Part shown: piece after piece, positions 1 to 14,200 of the stretch
Layout of the letters: every line of letters begins with the position of its first letter
Numbering within the stretch: the stretch's first letter is position 1
Assembly: GCA_960531495.1 (NCBI GenBank)
Contig: CAUIJY010000075.1
Coordinates: 1,178,001-1,242,000 of the forward strand
Origin: Zeus faber
Taxonomy: Eukaryota; Chordata; Actinopteri; Zeiformes; Zeidae
DNA length: 64,000 bases
Reading direction: 5' to 3'
Program-made: the position numbers and the translations under genes
The notes under the pieces: generated by a model
The model's database searches: none
What the model was told of the DNA's origin: nothing
What the model saw: only the letters and a program-made list of their open reading frames with translations

Positions 1-3000
1 TCTTTCAAAATTTCTTCCAATCGTTCAATCTTTCTTTCATTATTTCTTTCAATCTTTCTTTCTTTCAATCTTTCTTTCCATCTTTCTTTCAATCTTTCTT
101 TCATTCTTTCTTTCAATCTTTCAATCTTTCAATCTTTCAATCTTTCTTTCATTCTTTCTTTCAATCTTTCAATCTTTCTTTCAATATTTCTTTCAATCTT
201 TCTTTCCATCTTTCTTTCCATCTTTCTTTCATTCTTTCCTTCAGTCTTTCAATCTTTCTTTCAATCTTTCTTTTTTTTAATCTTTTTTAAAATCTTTCTT
301 TCATTCTTTCTTTCAATCTTTCAATCTTTCTTTCTTTTTTCAATCTTTATTTCATTCTTTCCATAAATCTTTCTTTCTTTCAATCTTTCTTTCAGTCTTT
401 CAATCTTTCTTTAAATCTATCTTTCATTCTTTCTTTCAATCTTTCAATCTTTCTTTCATTCTTTCTTTCAATCTTTCTTACTTTCAATTTTTCTATCTTT
501 CAATATTTCTTCCAATCGTTCAATCTTTCTTTCATTATTTCTTTCAATCTTTCTTTCTTTCAATCTTTCTTTCCATCTTTCTTTCAATCTTTCTTTCATT
601 CTTTCTTTCAATGTTTCTTTTTTCAATATTTCTTTCAATCAGTCAATTTTTCTTTCAATCGTTCTTTCATTCTTTCTTTCAATCTTTCAATCTTTCTTTA
701 AATATTTCAATCATTCAATCTTTCTTTCAATCGTTCAATCTTTCTTTCATTCTTTCTTTAAATATTTCATACTTTCAATCTTTCTTTCATTCTTTCTTTC
801 AATCTTTCAATCTTTCTTTCATTCTTTCTTTCAATCTTTCTTACTTTCAATTTTTCTCTTTCAATATTTCTTCCAATCGTTCAATCTTTCTTTCATTATT
901 TCTTTCAATCTTTCTTTTATCTCTTTCAATCTTTCTTTCTTTCAATCTTTCTTTCCATCTTTCTTTCAATCTTTCTTTCATTCTTTCTTTCAATCTTTCT
1001 TTTTTCAATCTTTCTTGCAATCTTTCTTTCAATTGTTTAATCTTTCAATCTTTCTTTCATTCATTCTTTCATTCTTTCTATCAATCTTTCTTTCAATCGT
1101 TCTTTCTTTCTTTTAGTCTTTCTTTCATTCTTTCTTTTAATCTTTCAATCTTTCTTTCAATCTTTCTTTCATTCTTTCTTTCATTCTTTCTTTCAATCTT
1201 TCCTTCAATCGTTCTTTCTTTCTTTTAGTCTTTCTTTCAATCTTTCAATTTTTCAATCTTTCTTTCATTCTTTCTTTTAATCTTTCAATCTTTCTTTCAT
1301 TCTTTCCTTCAGTCTTTCATTCTTTCTTTCAATCTTTCTTTTTTCAATCTTTCTTGCAATCGTTCTTTCAATTGTTTAATCTTTCAATCTTTCTTTCATT
1401 CTTTCTTTCAGTCTTTCAATCTTTTTTTCAATCTTTCTTTCATTCTTTCTTTCAATCTTTCTTTCAATATTTCTTTCAATCTTTCTTTCTGTCAATCTTT
1501 CTTTCCATCTTTCTTTCCATCTTTCTTTCATTCATTCCTTCAATCTTTCAATCTTTCTTTCAATCTTTCATTCATTCCTTCTTTCAATCTTTCAATCTTT
1601 CTTTCAATATTTCTTTCAATCTTTTTTACTTTCAATCTTTCTTTCAATCTTTCTGTCAATCTTCTTTCCATCTTTCTTTCCATCTTTCTTTCATTCTTTC
1701 CTTCAGTCTTTCAATCTTTCATTCATTCTTACTTTCAATCTTTCAATCTTTCTTTCAATATTTCTTTCAATCTTTTTTACTTTCAATCTTTCTTTCTTTA
1801 AATCTTTCTCTCAATCTTTCTTTCAAACTTTCATTATTTATTTCAATATTTCAATCGTTCAATCTTTCTTTCATTCTTTCTTTCAATCTTTCAATCTTTC
1901 TTTCAATCTTTCTTTCTATCTTTCTTTCAATCTTTCAATCTTTCTTTCATTCTTTCTTTCAATATTTCAATTTTTCAATCTTTCTTTCATTCTTTCTTTT
2001 AATCATTCAATCTTTCTTTCATTGTTTCTTTCAATCTTTCTGTCTTTCAATATTTCATTCAATCTTTCTTTCATTCCTTCTTTCAATCTTTCTTTCAAAT
2101 TTTCTTTCAATCTTTCTTTTTTCAATATTTCTTTCAATCTTTCTTTCATTCTTTCTTTCAGTCTTTCAAAATTTGTTTCAAACTTTCAATCTTTCTTTCA
2201 ATCTTTCAGTCGTTCAATCTTTCTTTCAATCTTTCTTTGAATCTTTCAATCTTCAATCTTTCAATCTATCTTTCAGTCTTTCTTTCAATCATTCAATCTT
2301 TCAATCCTTCTTTCAATCTTTCTTTCTTTCAATCTTTCTTTCATTCTTTCCTTCAGTCTTTCAATCTTTCTTTCAATCTTTCTTTCATTCTTTCTTTCAA
2401 TCTTTCTTTCAATCTTTCAATATTTCTTTCAATCTTTCTTACTTTCAATCTTTCTTACTTTCAATCTTTCTTTCTTAAAATCTTTCTTTCAATCTTTATT
2501 TCAAACTTTCATTCTTTATTTCAATCTTTCAATCTTTCTTTCATTCTTTCTTTCAATCTTTCTTTCAATCTTTCAATATTTCTTTCAATCTTTCTTTCTT
2601 TAAATCTTTCTTTCAATCTTTCTTTCAAACTTTCAATCTTTATTTCAATCTTTCAATCTTTCTTTCAATCTTTCAATCTTTCTTTCATTCTTTCTTTCAA
2701 TATTTCAATCTTTCAACCTTTCTTTCATTCTTTCTTTTAATCTTTGAATCTTTCTTTAATTTTTTCTTTCAATCTTTCTTACTTTCAATTTTTCTATCTT
2801 TCAATATTTCTTCCAATCTTTCAATCTTTCTTTTGTTATTCTTTCAATCTTTCTTTCTTTCAATCTTTCTATCCATCTATCTATCAATCTTTTTTTCATT
2901 CTTTCTTTCAATCTTTCTTTTTTCAATCTTTCTTGCAAACTTTCTTTCAATTGTTTAATCTTTCAATCTTTCTTTCATTCTTTCTTTCAGTCTTTCAATC

Positions 3001-6000
3001 TTTTTTTCATTCTTTCTTTCAATATTTCAATCTTTCAATCTTTCTGTCATTCTTTTTGTCAATCTTTCAATCTTTCTTTCATTCTTTCTTTCAATCTTTC
3101 TTACTTTCAATTTTTCTATCTTTCAATATCTCTTCCAATCGTTCAATCTTTCTTTTATTATTTCTTTCAATCTTTCTTTCTTTCCATCTTTCTTTCAATC
3201 TTTCTTTCATTCTTTCTTTCAATCTTTCTTTTTTCAATATTTCTTTCAATCTGTCAATTTTTCTTTCATTCTTTCATTCTTTCTTTCAATTGTTCTTTCA
3301 TTCTTTCTTTCAATCTTTCTTTAAATATTTCAATCTTTCAATCTTTCTTTCCATCTTTCTTTCAATCTTTCAGTCTTTCTTTCATTCTTTCTTTAAATAT
3401 TTCAATCTTTCAATCTTTCTTTCATTCTTTCTTTCAATCTTTCATTCTTTCTTTCAATCTTTCAATCTTTCAATTTTTCTATCTTTCAATATTTCTTCCA
3501 ATCGTTCAATCTTTCTTTCATTATTTCTTTCAATCTTTCTTTTGTTATATCTTTCAATCTTTCTTTCTTTCAATCTTTCTTTCCATCTTTCTTTCAATCT
3601 TTCTTTCATTCTTTCTTTCAATCTTTCTTTCATTATTTCTTTCAGTCTTTCAATCTTTCTTTCAAACTTTCAATCTTTCTTTCAATCTTTCAGTCGTTCA
3701 ATCTTTCTTTCAATCTTTCTTTCAATCTTTCAATCTTCAATCTTTCAATCTATCTTTCAGTCTTTCAATCTTTCTTTCAAACTTTCAATATTTCTTTCAA
3801 TCTTTCAGTCGTTCAATCTTTCTTTCAATCTTTCAATCATTCAAACTTTCAATCATTCAATCTTTCAATCTTTCTTTCTTTCAATCTTTCTTTCAATCAT
3901 TCTTTCATTCTTTCCTTCAGTCTTTCAATCTTTCTTTCATTCTTTCTTTCAATCTTTCTTTCAATCTTTCAATCTTTCTTTCAATATGTCTTTCAATCTT
4001 TCTTACTTTCAATCTTTCTTTTTTTAAATCTTTCTTTCAAACTTTCATTCTTTATTTCAATCTTTCAATCTTTCAATCTTTCTTTCATTTTTTATTTCAA
4101 TCTTTCAATCTTTCTTTCATTCTTTCTTTCAATCTTTCTTTCAATCTTTCAATCTTTCTTTCAATATTTCTTTCAATCTTTCTTTCTTTAAATCTTTCTT
4201 TCAAACTTTCAATCTTTATTTCAATCTTTCTTTCAATATTTCAATCTTTCTTTCATTCTTTCTTTCAATCTTTCAATCCTTCTTTAATTCTTTCTTTCAA
4301 TCTTTTTTACTTTCAATTTTTCTATCTTTCAATATTTCTTCCAATCTTTCAATCTTTCTTTTGTTATTCTTTCAATCTTTCTTTCTTTCAATCTTTCTAT
4401 CCATCTATCTTTCAATCTTTCTTTCATTCTTTCTTTCAATCTTTCTTTTTTCAAACTTTCTTGCAAACTTTCTTTCAATTGTTTAATCTTTCATTCTTTC
4501 TTTCAGTCTTTCAATCTTTTTTTCATTCTTTCTTTCAATATTTCAATCTTTCAATCTTTCTTTCATTCTTTCTTTCAATCTTTCTTTCATTCTTTCTTTC
4601 AATCTTTCTTACTTTCAATTTTTCTATCTTTCAAAATTTCTTCCAATCGTTCAATCTTTCTTTCATTATTTCTTTCAATCTTTCTTTCTTTCAATCTTTC
4701 TTTCCATCTTTCTTTCAATCTTTCTTTCATTCTTTCTTTCAATCTTTCAATCTTTCAATCTTTCAATCTTTCTTTCATTCTTTCTTTCAATCTTTCAATC
4801 TTTCTTTCAATATTTCTTTCAATCTTTCTTTCCATCTTTCTTTCCATCTTTCTTTCATTCTTTCCTTCAGTCTTTCAATCTTTCTTTCAATCTTTCTTTT
4901 TTTTAATCTTTTTTAAAATCTTTCTTTCATTCTTTCTTTCAATCTTTCAATCTTTCTTTCTTTTTTCAATCTTTATTTCATTCTTTCCATAAATCTTTCT
5001 TTCTTTCAATCTTTCTTTCAGTCTTTCAATCTTTCTTTAAATCTATCTTTCATTCTTTCTTTCAATCTTTCAATCTTTCTTTCATTCTTTCTTTCAATCT
5101 TTCTTACTTTCAATTTTTCTATCTTTCAATATTTCTTCCAATCGTTCAATCTTTCTTTCATTATTTCTTTCAATCTTTCTTTCTTTCAATCTTTCTTTCC
5201 ATCTTTCTTTCAATCTTTCTTTCATTCTTTCTTTCAATGTTTCTTTTTTCAATATTTCTTTCAATCAGTCAATTTTTCTTTCAATCGTTCTTTCATTCTT
5301 TCTTTCAATCTTTCAATCTTTCTTTAAATATTTCAATCATTCAATCTTTCTTTCAATCGTTCAATCTTTCTTTCATTCTTTCTTTAAATATTTCATACTT
5401 TCAATCTTTCTTTCATTCTTTCTTTCAATCTTTCAATCTTTCTTTCATTCTTTCTTTCAATCTTTCTTACTTTCAATTTTTCTCTTTCAATATTTCTTCC
5501 AATCGTTCAATCTTTCTTTCATTATTTCTTTCAATCTTTCTTTTATCTCTTTCAATCTTTCTTTCTTTCAATCTTTCTTTCCATCTTTCTTTCAATCTTT
5601 CTTTCATTCTTTCTTTCAATCTTTCTTTTTTCAATCTTTCTTGCAATCTTTCTTTCATTTGTTTAATCTTTCAATCTTTCTTTCATTCATTCTTTCATTC
5701 TTTCTATCAATCTTTCTTTCAATCGTTCTTTCTTTCTTTAAGTCTTTCTTTCATTCTTTCTTTTAATCTTTCAATCTTTCTTTCAATCTTTCTTTCATTC
5801 TTTCTTTCATTCTTTCTTTCAATCTTTCCTTCAATCGTTCTTTCTTTCTTTTAGTCTTTCTTTCAATCTTTCAATTTTTCAATCTTTCTTTCATTCTTTC
5901 TTTTAATCTTTCAATCTTTCTTTCATTCTTTCCTTCAGTCTTTCATTCTTTCTTTCAATCTTTCTTTTTTCAATCTTTCTTGCAATCGTTCTTTCAATTG

Positions 6001-7530
6001 TTTAATCTTTCAATCTTTCTTTCATTCTTTCTTTCAGTCTTTCAATCTTTTTTTCAATCTTTCTTTCATTCTTTCTTTCAATCTTTCTTTCAATATTTCT
6101 TTCAATCTTTCTTTCTGTCAATCTTTCTTTCCATCTTTCTTTCCATCTTTCTTTCATTCATTCCTTCAATCTTTCAATCTTTCTTTCAATCTTTCATTCA
6201 TTCCTTCTTTCAATCTTTCAATCTTTCTTTCAATATTTCTTTCAATCTTTTTTACTTTCAATCTTTCTTTCAATCTTTCTGTCAATCTTCTTTCCATCTT
6301 TCTTTCCATCTTTCTTCCATTCTTTCCTTCAGTCTTTCAATCTTTCATTCATTCTTTCTTTCAATCTTTCAATCTTTCTTTCAATATTTCTTTCAATCTT
6401 TTTTACTTTCAATCTTTCTTTCTTTAAATCTTTCTCTCAATCTTTCTTTCAAACTTTCATTATTTATTTCAATATTTCAATCGTTCAATCTTTCTTTCAT
6501 TCTTTCTTTCAATCTTTCAATCTTTCTTTCAATCTTTCTTTCTATCTTTCTTTCAATCTTTCAATCTTTCTTTCATTCTTTCTTTCAATATTTCAATTTT
6601 TCAATCTTTCTTTCATTCTTTCTTTTAATCTTTCAATCTTTCTTTCATTGTTTCTTTCAATCTTTCTGTCTTTCAATATTTCATTCAATCTTTCTTTCAT
6701 TCCTTCTTTCAATCTTTCTTTCAAATTTTCTTTCAATCTTTCTTTTTTCAATATTTCTTTCAATCTTTCTTTCATTCTTTCTTTCAGTCTTTCAAAATTT
6801 GTTTCAAACTTTCAATCTTTCTTTCAATCTTTCAGTCGTTCAATCTTTCTTTCAATCTTTCTTTGAATCTTTCAATCTTCAATCTTTCAATCTATCTTTC
6901 AGTCTTTCTTTCAATCACTCAATCTTTCAATCCTTCTTTCAATCTTTCTTTCTTTCAATCTTTCTTTCATTCTTTCCTTCAGTCTTTCAATCTTTCTTTC
7001 AATCTTTCTTTCATTCTTTCTTTCAATCTTTCTTTCAATCTTTCAATATTTCTTTCAATCTTTCTTACTTTCAATCTTTCTTACTTTCAATCTTTCTTTC
7101 TTAAAATCTTTCTTTCCATCTTTATTTCAAACTTTCATTCTTTATTTCAATCTTTCAATCTTTCTTTCATTCTTTCTTTCAATCTTTCTTTCAATCTTTC
7201 AATATTTCTTTCAATCTTTCTTTCTTTAAATCTTTCTTTCAATCTTTCTTTCAAACTTTCAATCTTTATTTCAATCTTTCAATCTTTCTTTCAATCTTTC
7301 AATCTTTCTTTCATTCTTTCTTTCAATATTTCAATCTTTCAACCTTTCTTTCATTCTTTCTTTTAATCTTTGAATCTTTCTTTAATTTTTTCTTTCAATC
7401 TTTCTTACTTTCAATTTTTCTATCTTTCAATATTTCTTCCAATCTTTCAATCTTTCTTTTGTTATTCTTTCAATCTTTCTTTCTTTCAATCTTTCTATCC
7501 ATCTATCTATCAATCTTTTTTTCATTCTTT
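1..7530 (+). repeat. 4.63-kb higher-order duplication inside array 1
   Basis: The sequence from about 1 to 4628 is repeated, nearly base for base, from about 4629 to about 7530. Landmarks at 241, 611, 1354, 2022, 2237 and 2744 recur at +4626 (4867, 5237, 5980, 6648, 6863, 7370). Only scattered substitutions separate the copies, so the duplication is recent compared with the divergence between individual tetramer words. Near 7530 the second copy skips ahead and rejoins the pattern seen near 4530, which suggests a deletion or unequal crossover between copies. Confidence 0.85.
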
Positions 7531-8211
7531 CTTTCAATATTTCAATCTTTCAATCTTTCTTTCATTCTTTCTTTCAATCTTTCTTTCATTCTTTCTTTCA
7601 ATCTTTCTTACTTTCAATTTTTCTATCTTTCAAAATTTCTTCCAATCGTTCAATCTTTCTTTCATTATTTCTTTCAATCTTTCTTTCTTTCAATCTTTCT
7701 TTCCATCTTTCTTTCAATCTTTCTTTCATTCTTTCTTTCAATCTTTCAATCTTTCAATCTTTCAATCTTTCTTTCATTCTTTCTTTCAATCTTTCAATCT
7801 TTCTTTCAATATTTCTTTCAATCTTTCTTTCCATCTTTCTTTCCATCTTTCTTTCATTCTTTCCTTCAGTCTTTCAATCTTTCTTTCAATCTTTCTTTTT
7901 TTTAATCTTTTTTAAAATCTTTCTTTCATTCTTTCTTTTTTCAATCTTTATTTCATTCTTTCCATAAATCTTTCTTTCTTTCAATCTTTCTTTCAGTCTT
8001 TCAATCTTTCTTTAAATCTATCTTTCATTCTTTCTTTCAATCTTTCAATCTTTCTTTCATTCTTTCTTTCAATCTTTCTTACTTTCAATTTTTCTATCTT
8101 TCAATATTTCTTCCAATCGTTCAATCTTTCTTTCATTATTTCTTTCAATCTTTCTTTCTTTCAATCTTTCTTTCCATCTTTCTTTCAATCTTTCTTTCAT
8201 TCTTTCTTTCA

Positions 8212-11200
8212 ATGTTTCTTTTTTCAATATTTCTTTCAATCAGTCAATTTTTCTTTCAATCGTTCTTTCATTCTTTCTTTCAATCTTTCAATCTTTCTTT
8301 AAATATTTCAATCATTCAATCTTTCTTTCAATCGTTCAATCTTTCTTTCATTCTTTCTTTAAATATTTCATACTTTCAATCTTTCTTTCATTCTTTCTTT
8401 CAATCTTTCAATCTTTCTTTCATTCTTTCTTTCAATCTTTCTTACTTTCAATTTTTCTCTTTCAATATTTCTTCCAATCGTTCAATCTTTCTTTCATTAT
8501 TTCTTTCAATCTTTCTTTTATCTCTTTCAATCTTTCTTTCTTTCAATCTTTCTTTCCATCTTTCTTTCAATCTTTCTTTCATTCTTTCTTTCAATCTTTC
8601 TTTTTTCAATCTTTCTTGCAATCTTTCTTTCAATTGTTTAATCTTTCAATCTTTCTTTCATTCATTCTTTCATTCTTTCTATCAATCTTTCTTTCAATCG
8701 TTCTTTCTTTCTTTTAGTCTTTCTTTCATTCTTTCTTTTAATCTTTCAATCTTTCTTTCAATCTTTCTTTCATTCTTTCTTTCATTCTTTCTTTCAATCT
8801 TTCCTTCAATCGTTCTTTCTTTCTTTTAGTCTTTCTTTCAATCTTTCAATTTTTCAATCTTTCTTTCATTCTTTCTTTTAATCTTTCAATCTTTCTTTCA
8901 TTCTTTCCTTCAGTCTTTCATTCTTTCTTTCAATCTTTCTTTTTTCAATCTTTCTTGCAATCGTTCTTTCAATTGTTTAATCTTTCAATCTTTCTTTCAT
9001 TCTTTCTTTCAGTCTTTCAATCTTTTTTTCAATCTTTCTTTCATTCTTTCTTTCAATCTTTCTTTCAATATTTCTTTCAATCTTTCTTTCTGTCAATCTT
9101 TCTTTCCATCTTTCTTTCCATCTTTCTTTCATTCATTCCTTCAATCTTTCAATCTTTCTTTCAATCTTTCATTCATTCCTTCTTTCAATCTTTCAATCTT
9201 TCTTTCAATATTTCTTTCAATCTTTTTTACTTTCAATCTTTCTTTCAATCTTTCTGTCAATCTTCTTTCCATCTTTCTTTCCATCTTTCTTCCATTCTTT
9301 CCTTCAGTCTTTCAATCTATCTTTCAATTTTTCTCTTTCAATATTTCTTCCAATCGTTCAATCTTTCTTTCATTATTTCTTTCAATCTTTCTTTTATCTC
9401 TTTCAATCTTTCTTTCTTTCAATCTTTCTTTCCATCTTTCTTTCAATCTTTCTTTCATTCTTTCTTTCAATCTTTCTTTTTTCAATCTTTCTTGCAATCT
9501 TTCTTTCAATTGTTTAATCTTTCAATCTTTCTTTCATTCATTCTTTCATTCTTTCTATCAATCTTTCTTTCAATCGTTCTTTCTTTCTTTTAGTCTTTCT
9601 TTCATTCTTTCTTTTAATCTTTCAATCTTTCTTTCAATCTTTCTTTCATTCTTTCTTTCATTCTTTCTTTCAATCTTTCCTTCAATCGTTCTTTCTTTCT
9701 TTTAGTCTTTCTTTCAATCTTTCAATTTTTCAATCTTTCTTTCATTCTTTCTTTTAATCTTTCAATCTTTCTTTCATTCTTTCCTTCAGTCTTTCATTCT
9801 TTCTTTCAATCTTTCTTTTTTCAATCTTTCTTGCAATCGTTCTTTCAATTGTTTAATCTTTCAATCTTTCTTTCATTCTTTCTTTCAGTCTTTCAATCTT
9901 TTTTTCAATCTTTCTTTCATTCTTTCTTTCAATCTTTCTTTCAATATTTCTTTCAATCTTTCTTTCTGTCAATCTTTCTTTCCATCTTTCTTTCCATCTT
10001 TCTTTCATTCATTCCTTCAATCTTTCAATCTTTCTTTCAATCTTTCATTCATTCTTTCTTTCAATCTTTCAATCTTTCTTTCAATATTTCTTTCAATCTT
10101 TTTTACTTTCAATCTTTCTTTCTTTAAATCTTTCTCTCAATCTTTCTTTCAAACTTTCATTATTTATTTCAATATTTCAATCGTTCAATCTTTCTTTCAT
10201 TCTTTCTTTCAATCTTTCAATCTTTCTTTCAATCTTTCTTTCTATCTTTCTTTCAATCTTTCAATCTTTCTTTCATTCTTTCTTTCAATATTTCAATTTT
10301 TCAATCTTTCTTTCATTCTTTCTTTTAATCTTTCAATCTTTCTTTCATTGTTTCTTTCAATCTTTCTGTCTTTCAATCTTTCATTCAATCTTTCTTTCAT
10401 TCCTTCTTTCAATCTTTCAATCTTTCTTTCAATATTTCTTTCAATCTTTTTTACTTTCAATCTTTCTTTCAATCTTTCTGTCAATCTTCTTTCCATCTTT
10501 CTTTCCATCTTTCTTCCATTCTTTCCTTCAGTCTTTCAATCTATCTTTCAATTTTTCTCTTTCAATATTTCTTCCAATCGTTCAATCTTTCTTTCATTAT
10601 TTCTTTCAATCTTTCTTTTATCTCTTTCAATCTTTCTTTCTTTCAATCTTTCTTTCCATCTTTCTTTCAATCTTTCTTTCATTCTTTCTTTCAATCTTTC
10701 TTTTTTCAATCTTTCTTGCAATCTTTCTTTCAATTGTTTAATCTTTCAATCTTTCTTTCATTCATTCTTTCATTCTTTCTATCAATCTTTCTTTCAATCG
10801 TTCTTTCTTTCTTTTAGTCTTTCTTTCATTCTTTCTTTTAATCTTTCAATCTTTCTTTCAATCTTTCTTTCATTCTTTCTTTCATTCTTTCTTTCAATCT
10901 TTCCTTCAATCGTTCTTTCTTTCTTTTAGTCTTTCTTTCAATCTTTCAATTTTTCAATCTTTCTTTCATTCTTTCTTTTAATCTTTCAATCTTTCCTTCA
11001 TTCTTTCCTTCAGTCTTTCATTCTTTCTTTCAATCTTTCTTTTTTCAATCTTTCTTGCAATCGTTCTTTCAATTGTTTAATCTTTCAATCTTTCTTTCAT
11101 TCTTTCTTTCAGTCTTTCAATCTTTTTTTCAATCTTTCTTTCATTCTTTCTTTCAATCTTTCTTTCAATATTTCTTTCAATCTTTCTTTCTGTCAATCTT

Positions 11201-14200
11201 TCTTTCCATCTTTCTTTCCATCTTTCTTTCATTCATTCCTTCAATCTTTCAATCTTTCTTTCAATCTTTCATTCATTCTTTCTTTCAATCTTTCAATCTT
11301 TCTTTCAATATTTCTTTCAATCTTTTTTACTTTCAATCTTTCTTTCTTTAAATCTTTCTCTCAATCTTTCTTTCAAACTTTCATTATTTATTTCAATATT
11401 TCAATCGTTCAATCTTTCTTTCATTCTTTCTTTCAATCTTTCAATCTTTCTTTCAATCTTTCTTTCTATCTTTCTTTCAATCTTTCAATCTTTCTTTCAT
11501 TCTTTCTTTCAATATTTCAATTTTTCAATCTTTCTTTCATTCTTTCTTTTAATCTTTCAATCTTTCTTTCATTGTTTCTTTCAATCTTTCTGTCTTTCAA
11601 TATTTCATTCAATCTTTCTTTCATTCCTTCTTTCAATCTTTCTTTCAAATTTTCTTTCAATCTTTCTTTTTTCAATATTTCTTTCAATCTTTCTTTCATT
11701 CTTTCTTTCAGTCTTTCAAAATTTGTTTCAAACTTTCAATCTTTCTTTCAATCTTTCAGTCGTTCAATCTTTCTTTCAATCTTTCTTTGAATCTTTCAAT
11801 CTTCAATCTTTCAATCTATCTTTCAGTCTTTCTTTCAATCATTCAATCTTTCAATCCTTCTTTCAATCTTTCTTTCTTTCAATCTTTCTTTCATTCTTTC
11901 CTTCAGTCTTTCAATCTTTCTTTCAATCTTTCTTTCATTCTTTCTTTCAATCTTTCTTTCAATCTTTCAATATTTCTTTCAATCTTTCTTACTTTCAATC
12001 TTTCTTACTTTCAATCTTTCTTTCTTAAAATCTTTCTTTCCATCTTTATTTCAAACTTTCATTCTTTATTTCAATCTTTCTTTCATTCTTTCCTTCAGTC
12101 TTTCAATCTTTCTTTCAATCTTTCTTTTTTTTAATCTTTTTTAAAATCTTTCTTTCATTCTTTCTTTCAATCTTTCAATCTTTCTTTCTTTTTTCAATCT
12201 TTATTTCATTCTTTCCATAAATCTTTCTTTCTTTCAATCTTTCTTTCAGTCTTTCAATCTTTCTTTAAATCTATCTTTCATTCTTTCTTTCAATCTTTCA
12301 ATCTTTCTTTCATTCTTTCTTTCAATCTTTCTTACTTTCAATTTTTCTATCTTTCAATATTTCTTCCAATCGTTCAATCTTTCTTTCATTATTTCTTTCA
12401 ATCTTTCTTTCTTTCAATCTTTCTTTCCATCTTTCTTTCAATCTTTCTTTCATTCTTTCTTTCAATGTTTCTTTTTTCAATATTTCTTTCAATCAGTCAA
12501 TTTTTCTTTCAATCGTTCTTTCATTCTTTCTTTCAATCTTTCAATCTTTCTTTAAATATTTCAATCATTCAATCTTTCTTTCAATCGTTCAATCTTTCTT
12601 TCATTCTTTCTTTAAATATTTCATACTTTCAATCTTTCTTTCATTCTTTCTTTCAATCTTTCAATCTTTCTTTCATTCTTTCTTTCAATCTTTCTTACTT
12701 TCAATTTTTCTCTTTCAATATTTCTTCCAATCGTACAATCTTTCTTTCATTATTTCTTTCAATCTTTCTTTTATCTCTTTCAATCTTTCTTTCTTTCAAT
12801 CTTTCTTTCCATCTTTCTTTCAATCTTTCTTTCATTCTTTCTTTCAATCTTTCTTTTTTCAATCTTTCTTGCAATCTTTCTTTCAATTGTTTAATCTTTC
12901 AATCTTTCTTTCATTCATTCTTTCATTCTTTCTATCAATCTTTCTTTCAATCGTTCTTTCTTTCTTTTAGTCTTTCTTTCATTCTTTCTTTTAATCTTTC
13001 AATCTTTCTTTCAATCTTTCTTTCATTCTTTCTTTCATTCTTTCTTTCAATCTTTCCTTCAATCGTTCTTTCTTTCTTTTAGTCTTTCTTTCAATCTTTC
13101 AATTTTTCAATCTTTCTTTCATTCTTTCTTTTAATCTTTCAATCTTTCTTTCATTCTTTCCTTCAGTCTTTCATTCTTTCTTTCAATCTTTCTTTTTTCA
13201 ATCTTTCTTGCAATCGTTCTTTCAATTGTTTAATCTTTCAATCTTTCTTTCATTCTTTCTTTCAGTCTTTCAATCTTTTTTTCAATCTTTCTTTCATTCT
13301 TTCTTTCAATCTTTCTTTCAATATTTCTTTCAATCTTTCTTTCTGTCAATCTTTCTTTCCATCTTTCTTTCCATCTTTCTTTCATTCATTCCTTCAATCT
13401 TTCAATCTTTCTTTCAATCTTTCATTCATTCCTTCTTTCAATCTTTCAATCTTTCTTTCAATATTTCTTTCAATCTTTTTTACTTTCAATCTTTCTTTCA
13501 ATCTTTCTGTCAATCTTCTTTCCATCTTTCTTTCCATCTTTCTTCCATTCTTTCCTTCAGTCTTTCAATCTATCTTTCAATTTTTCTCTTTCAATATTTC
13601 TTCCAATCGTTCAATCTTTCTTTCATTATTTCTTTCAATCTTTCTTTTATCTCTTTCAATCTTTCTTTCTTTCAATCTTTCTTTCCATCTTTCTTTCAAT
13701 CTTTCTTTCATTCTTTCTTTCAATCTTTCTTTTTTCAATCTTTCTTGCAATCTTTCTTTCAATTGTTTAATCTTTCAATCTTTCTTTCATTCATTCTTTC
13801 ATTCTTTCTATCAATCTTTCTTTCAATCGTTCTTTCTTTCTTTTAGTCTTTCTTTCATTCTTTCTTTTAATCTTTCAATCTTTCTTTCAATCTTTCTTTC
13901 ATTCTTTCTTTCATTCTTTCTTTCAATCTTTCCTTCAATCGTTCTTTCTTTCTTTTAGTCTTTCTTTCAATCTTTCAATTTTTCAATCTTTCTTTCATTC
14001 TTTCTTTTAATCTTTCAATCTTTCTTTCATTCTTTCCTTCAGTCTTTCATTCTTTCTTTCAATCTTTCTTTTTTCAATCTTTCTTGCAATCGTTCTTTCA
14101 ATTGTTTAATCTTTCAATCTTTCTTTCATTCTTTCTTTCAGTCTTTCAATCTTTTTTTCAATCTTTCTTTCATTCTTTCTTTCAATCTTTCTTTCAATAT

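Noticed and set aside
847-1032. Minus-strand KERLKERLKER-type frames, which look like coiled coils
   Set aside because: They are the purine-strand reading of the same tetranucleotide array, repeated identically at 5473, 8448, 9324 and elsewhere.
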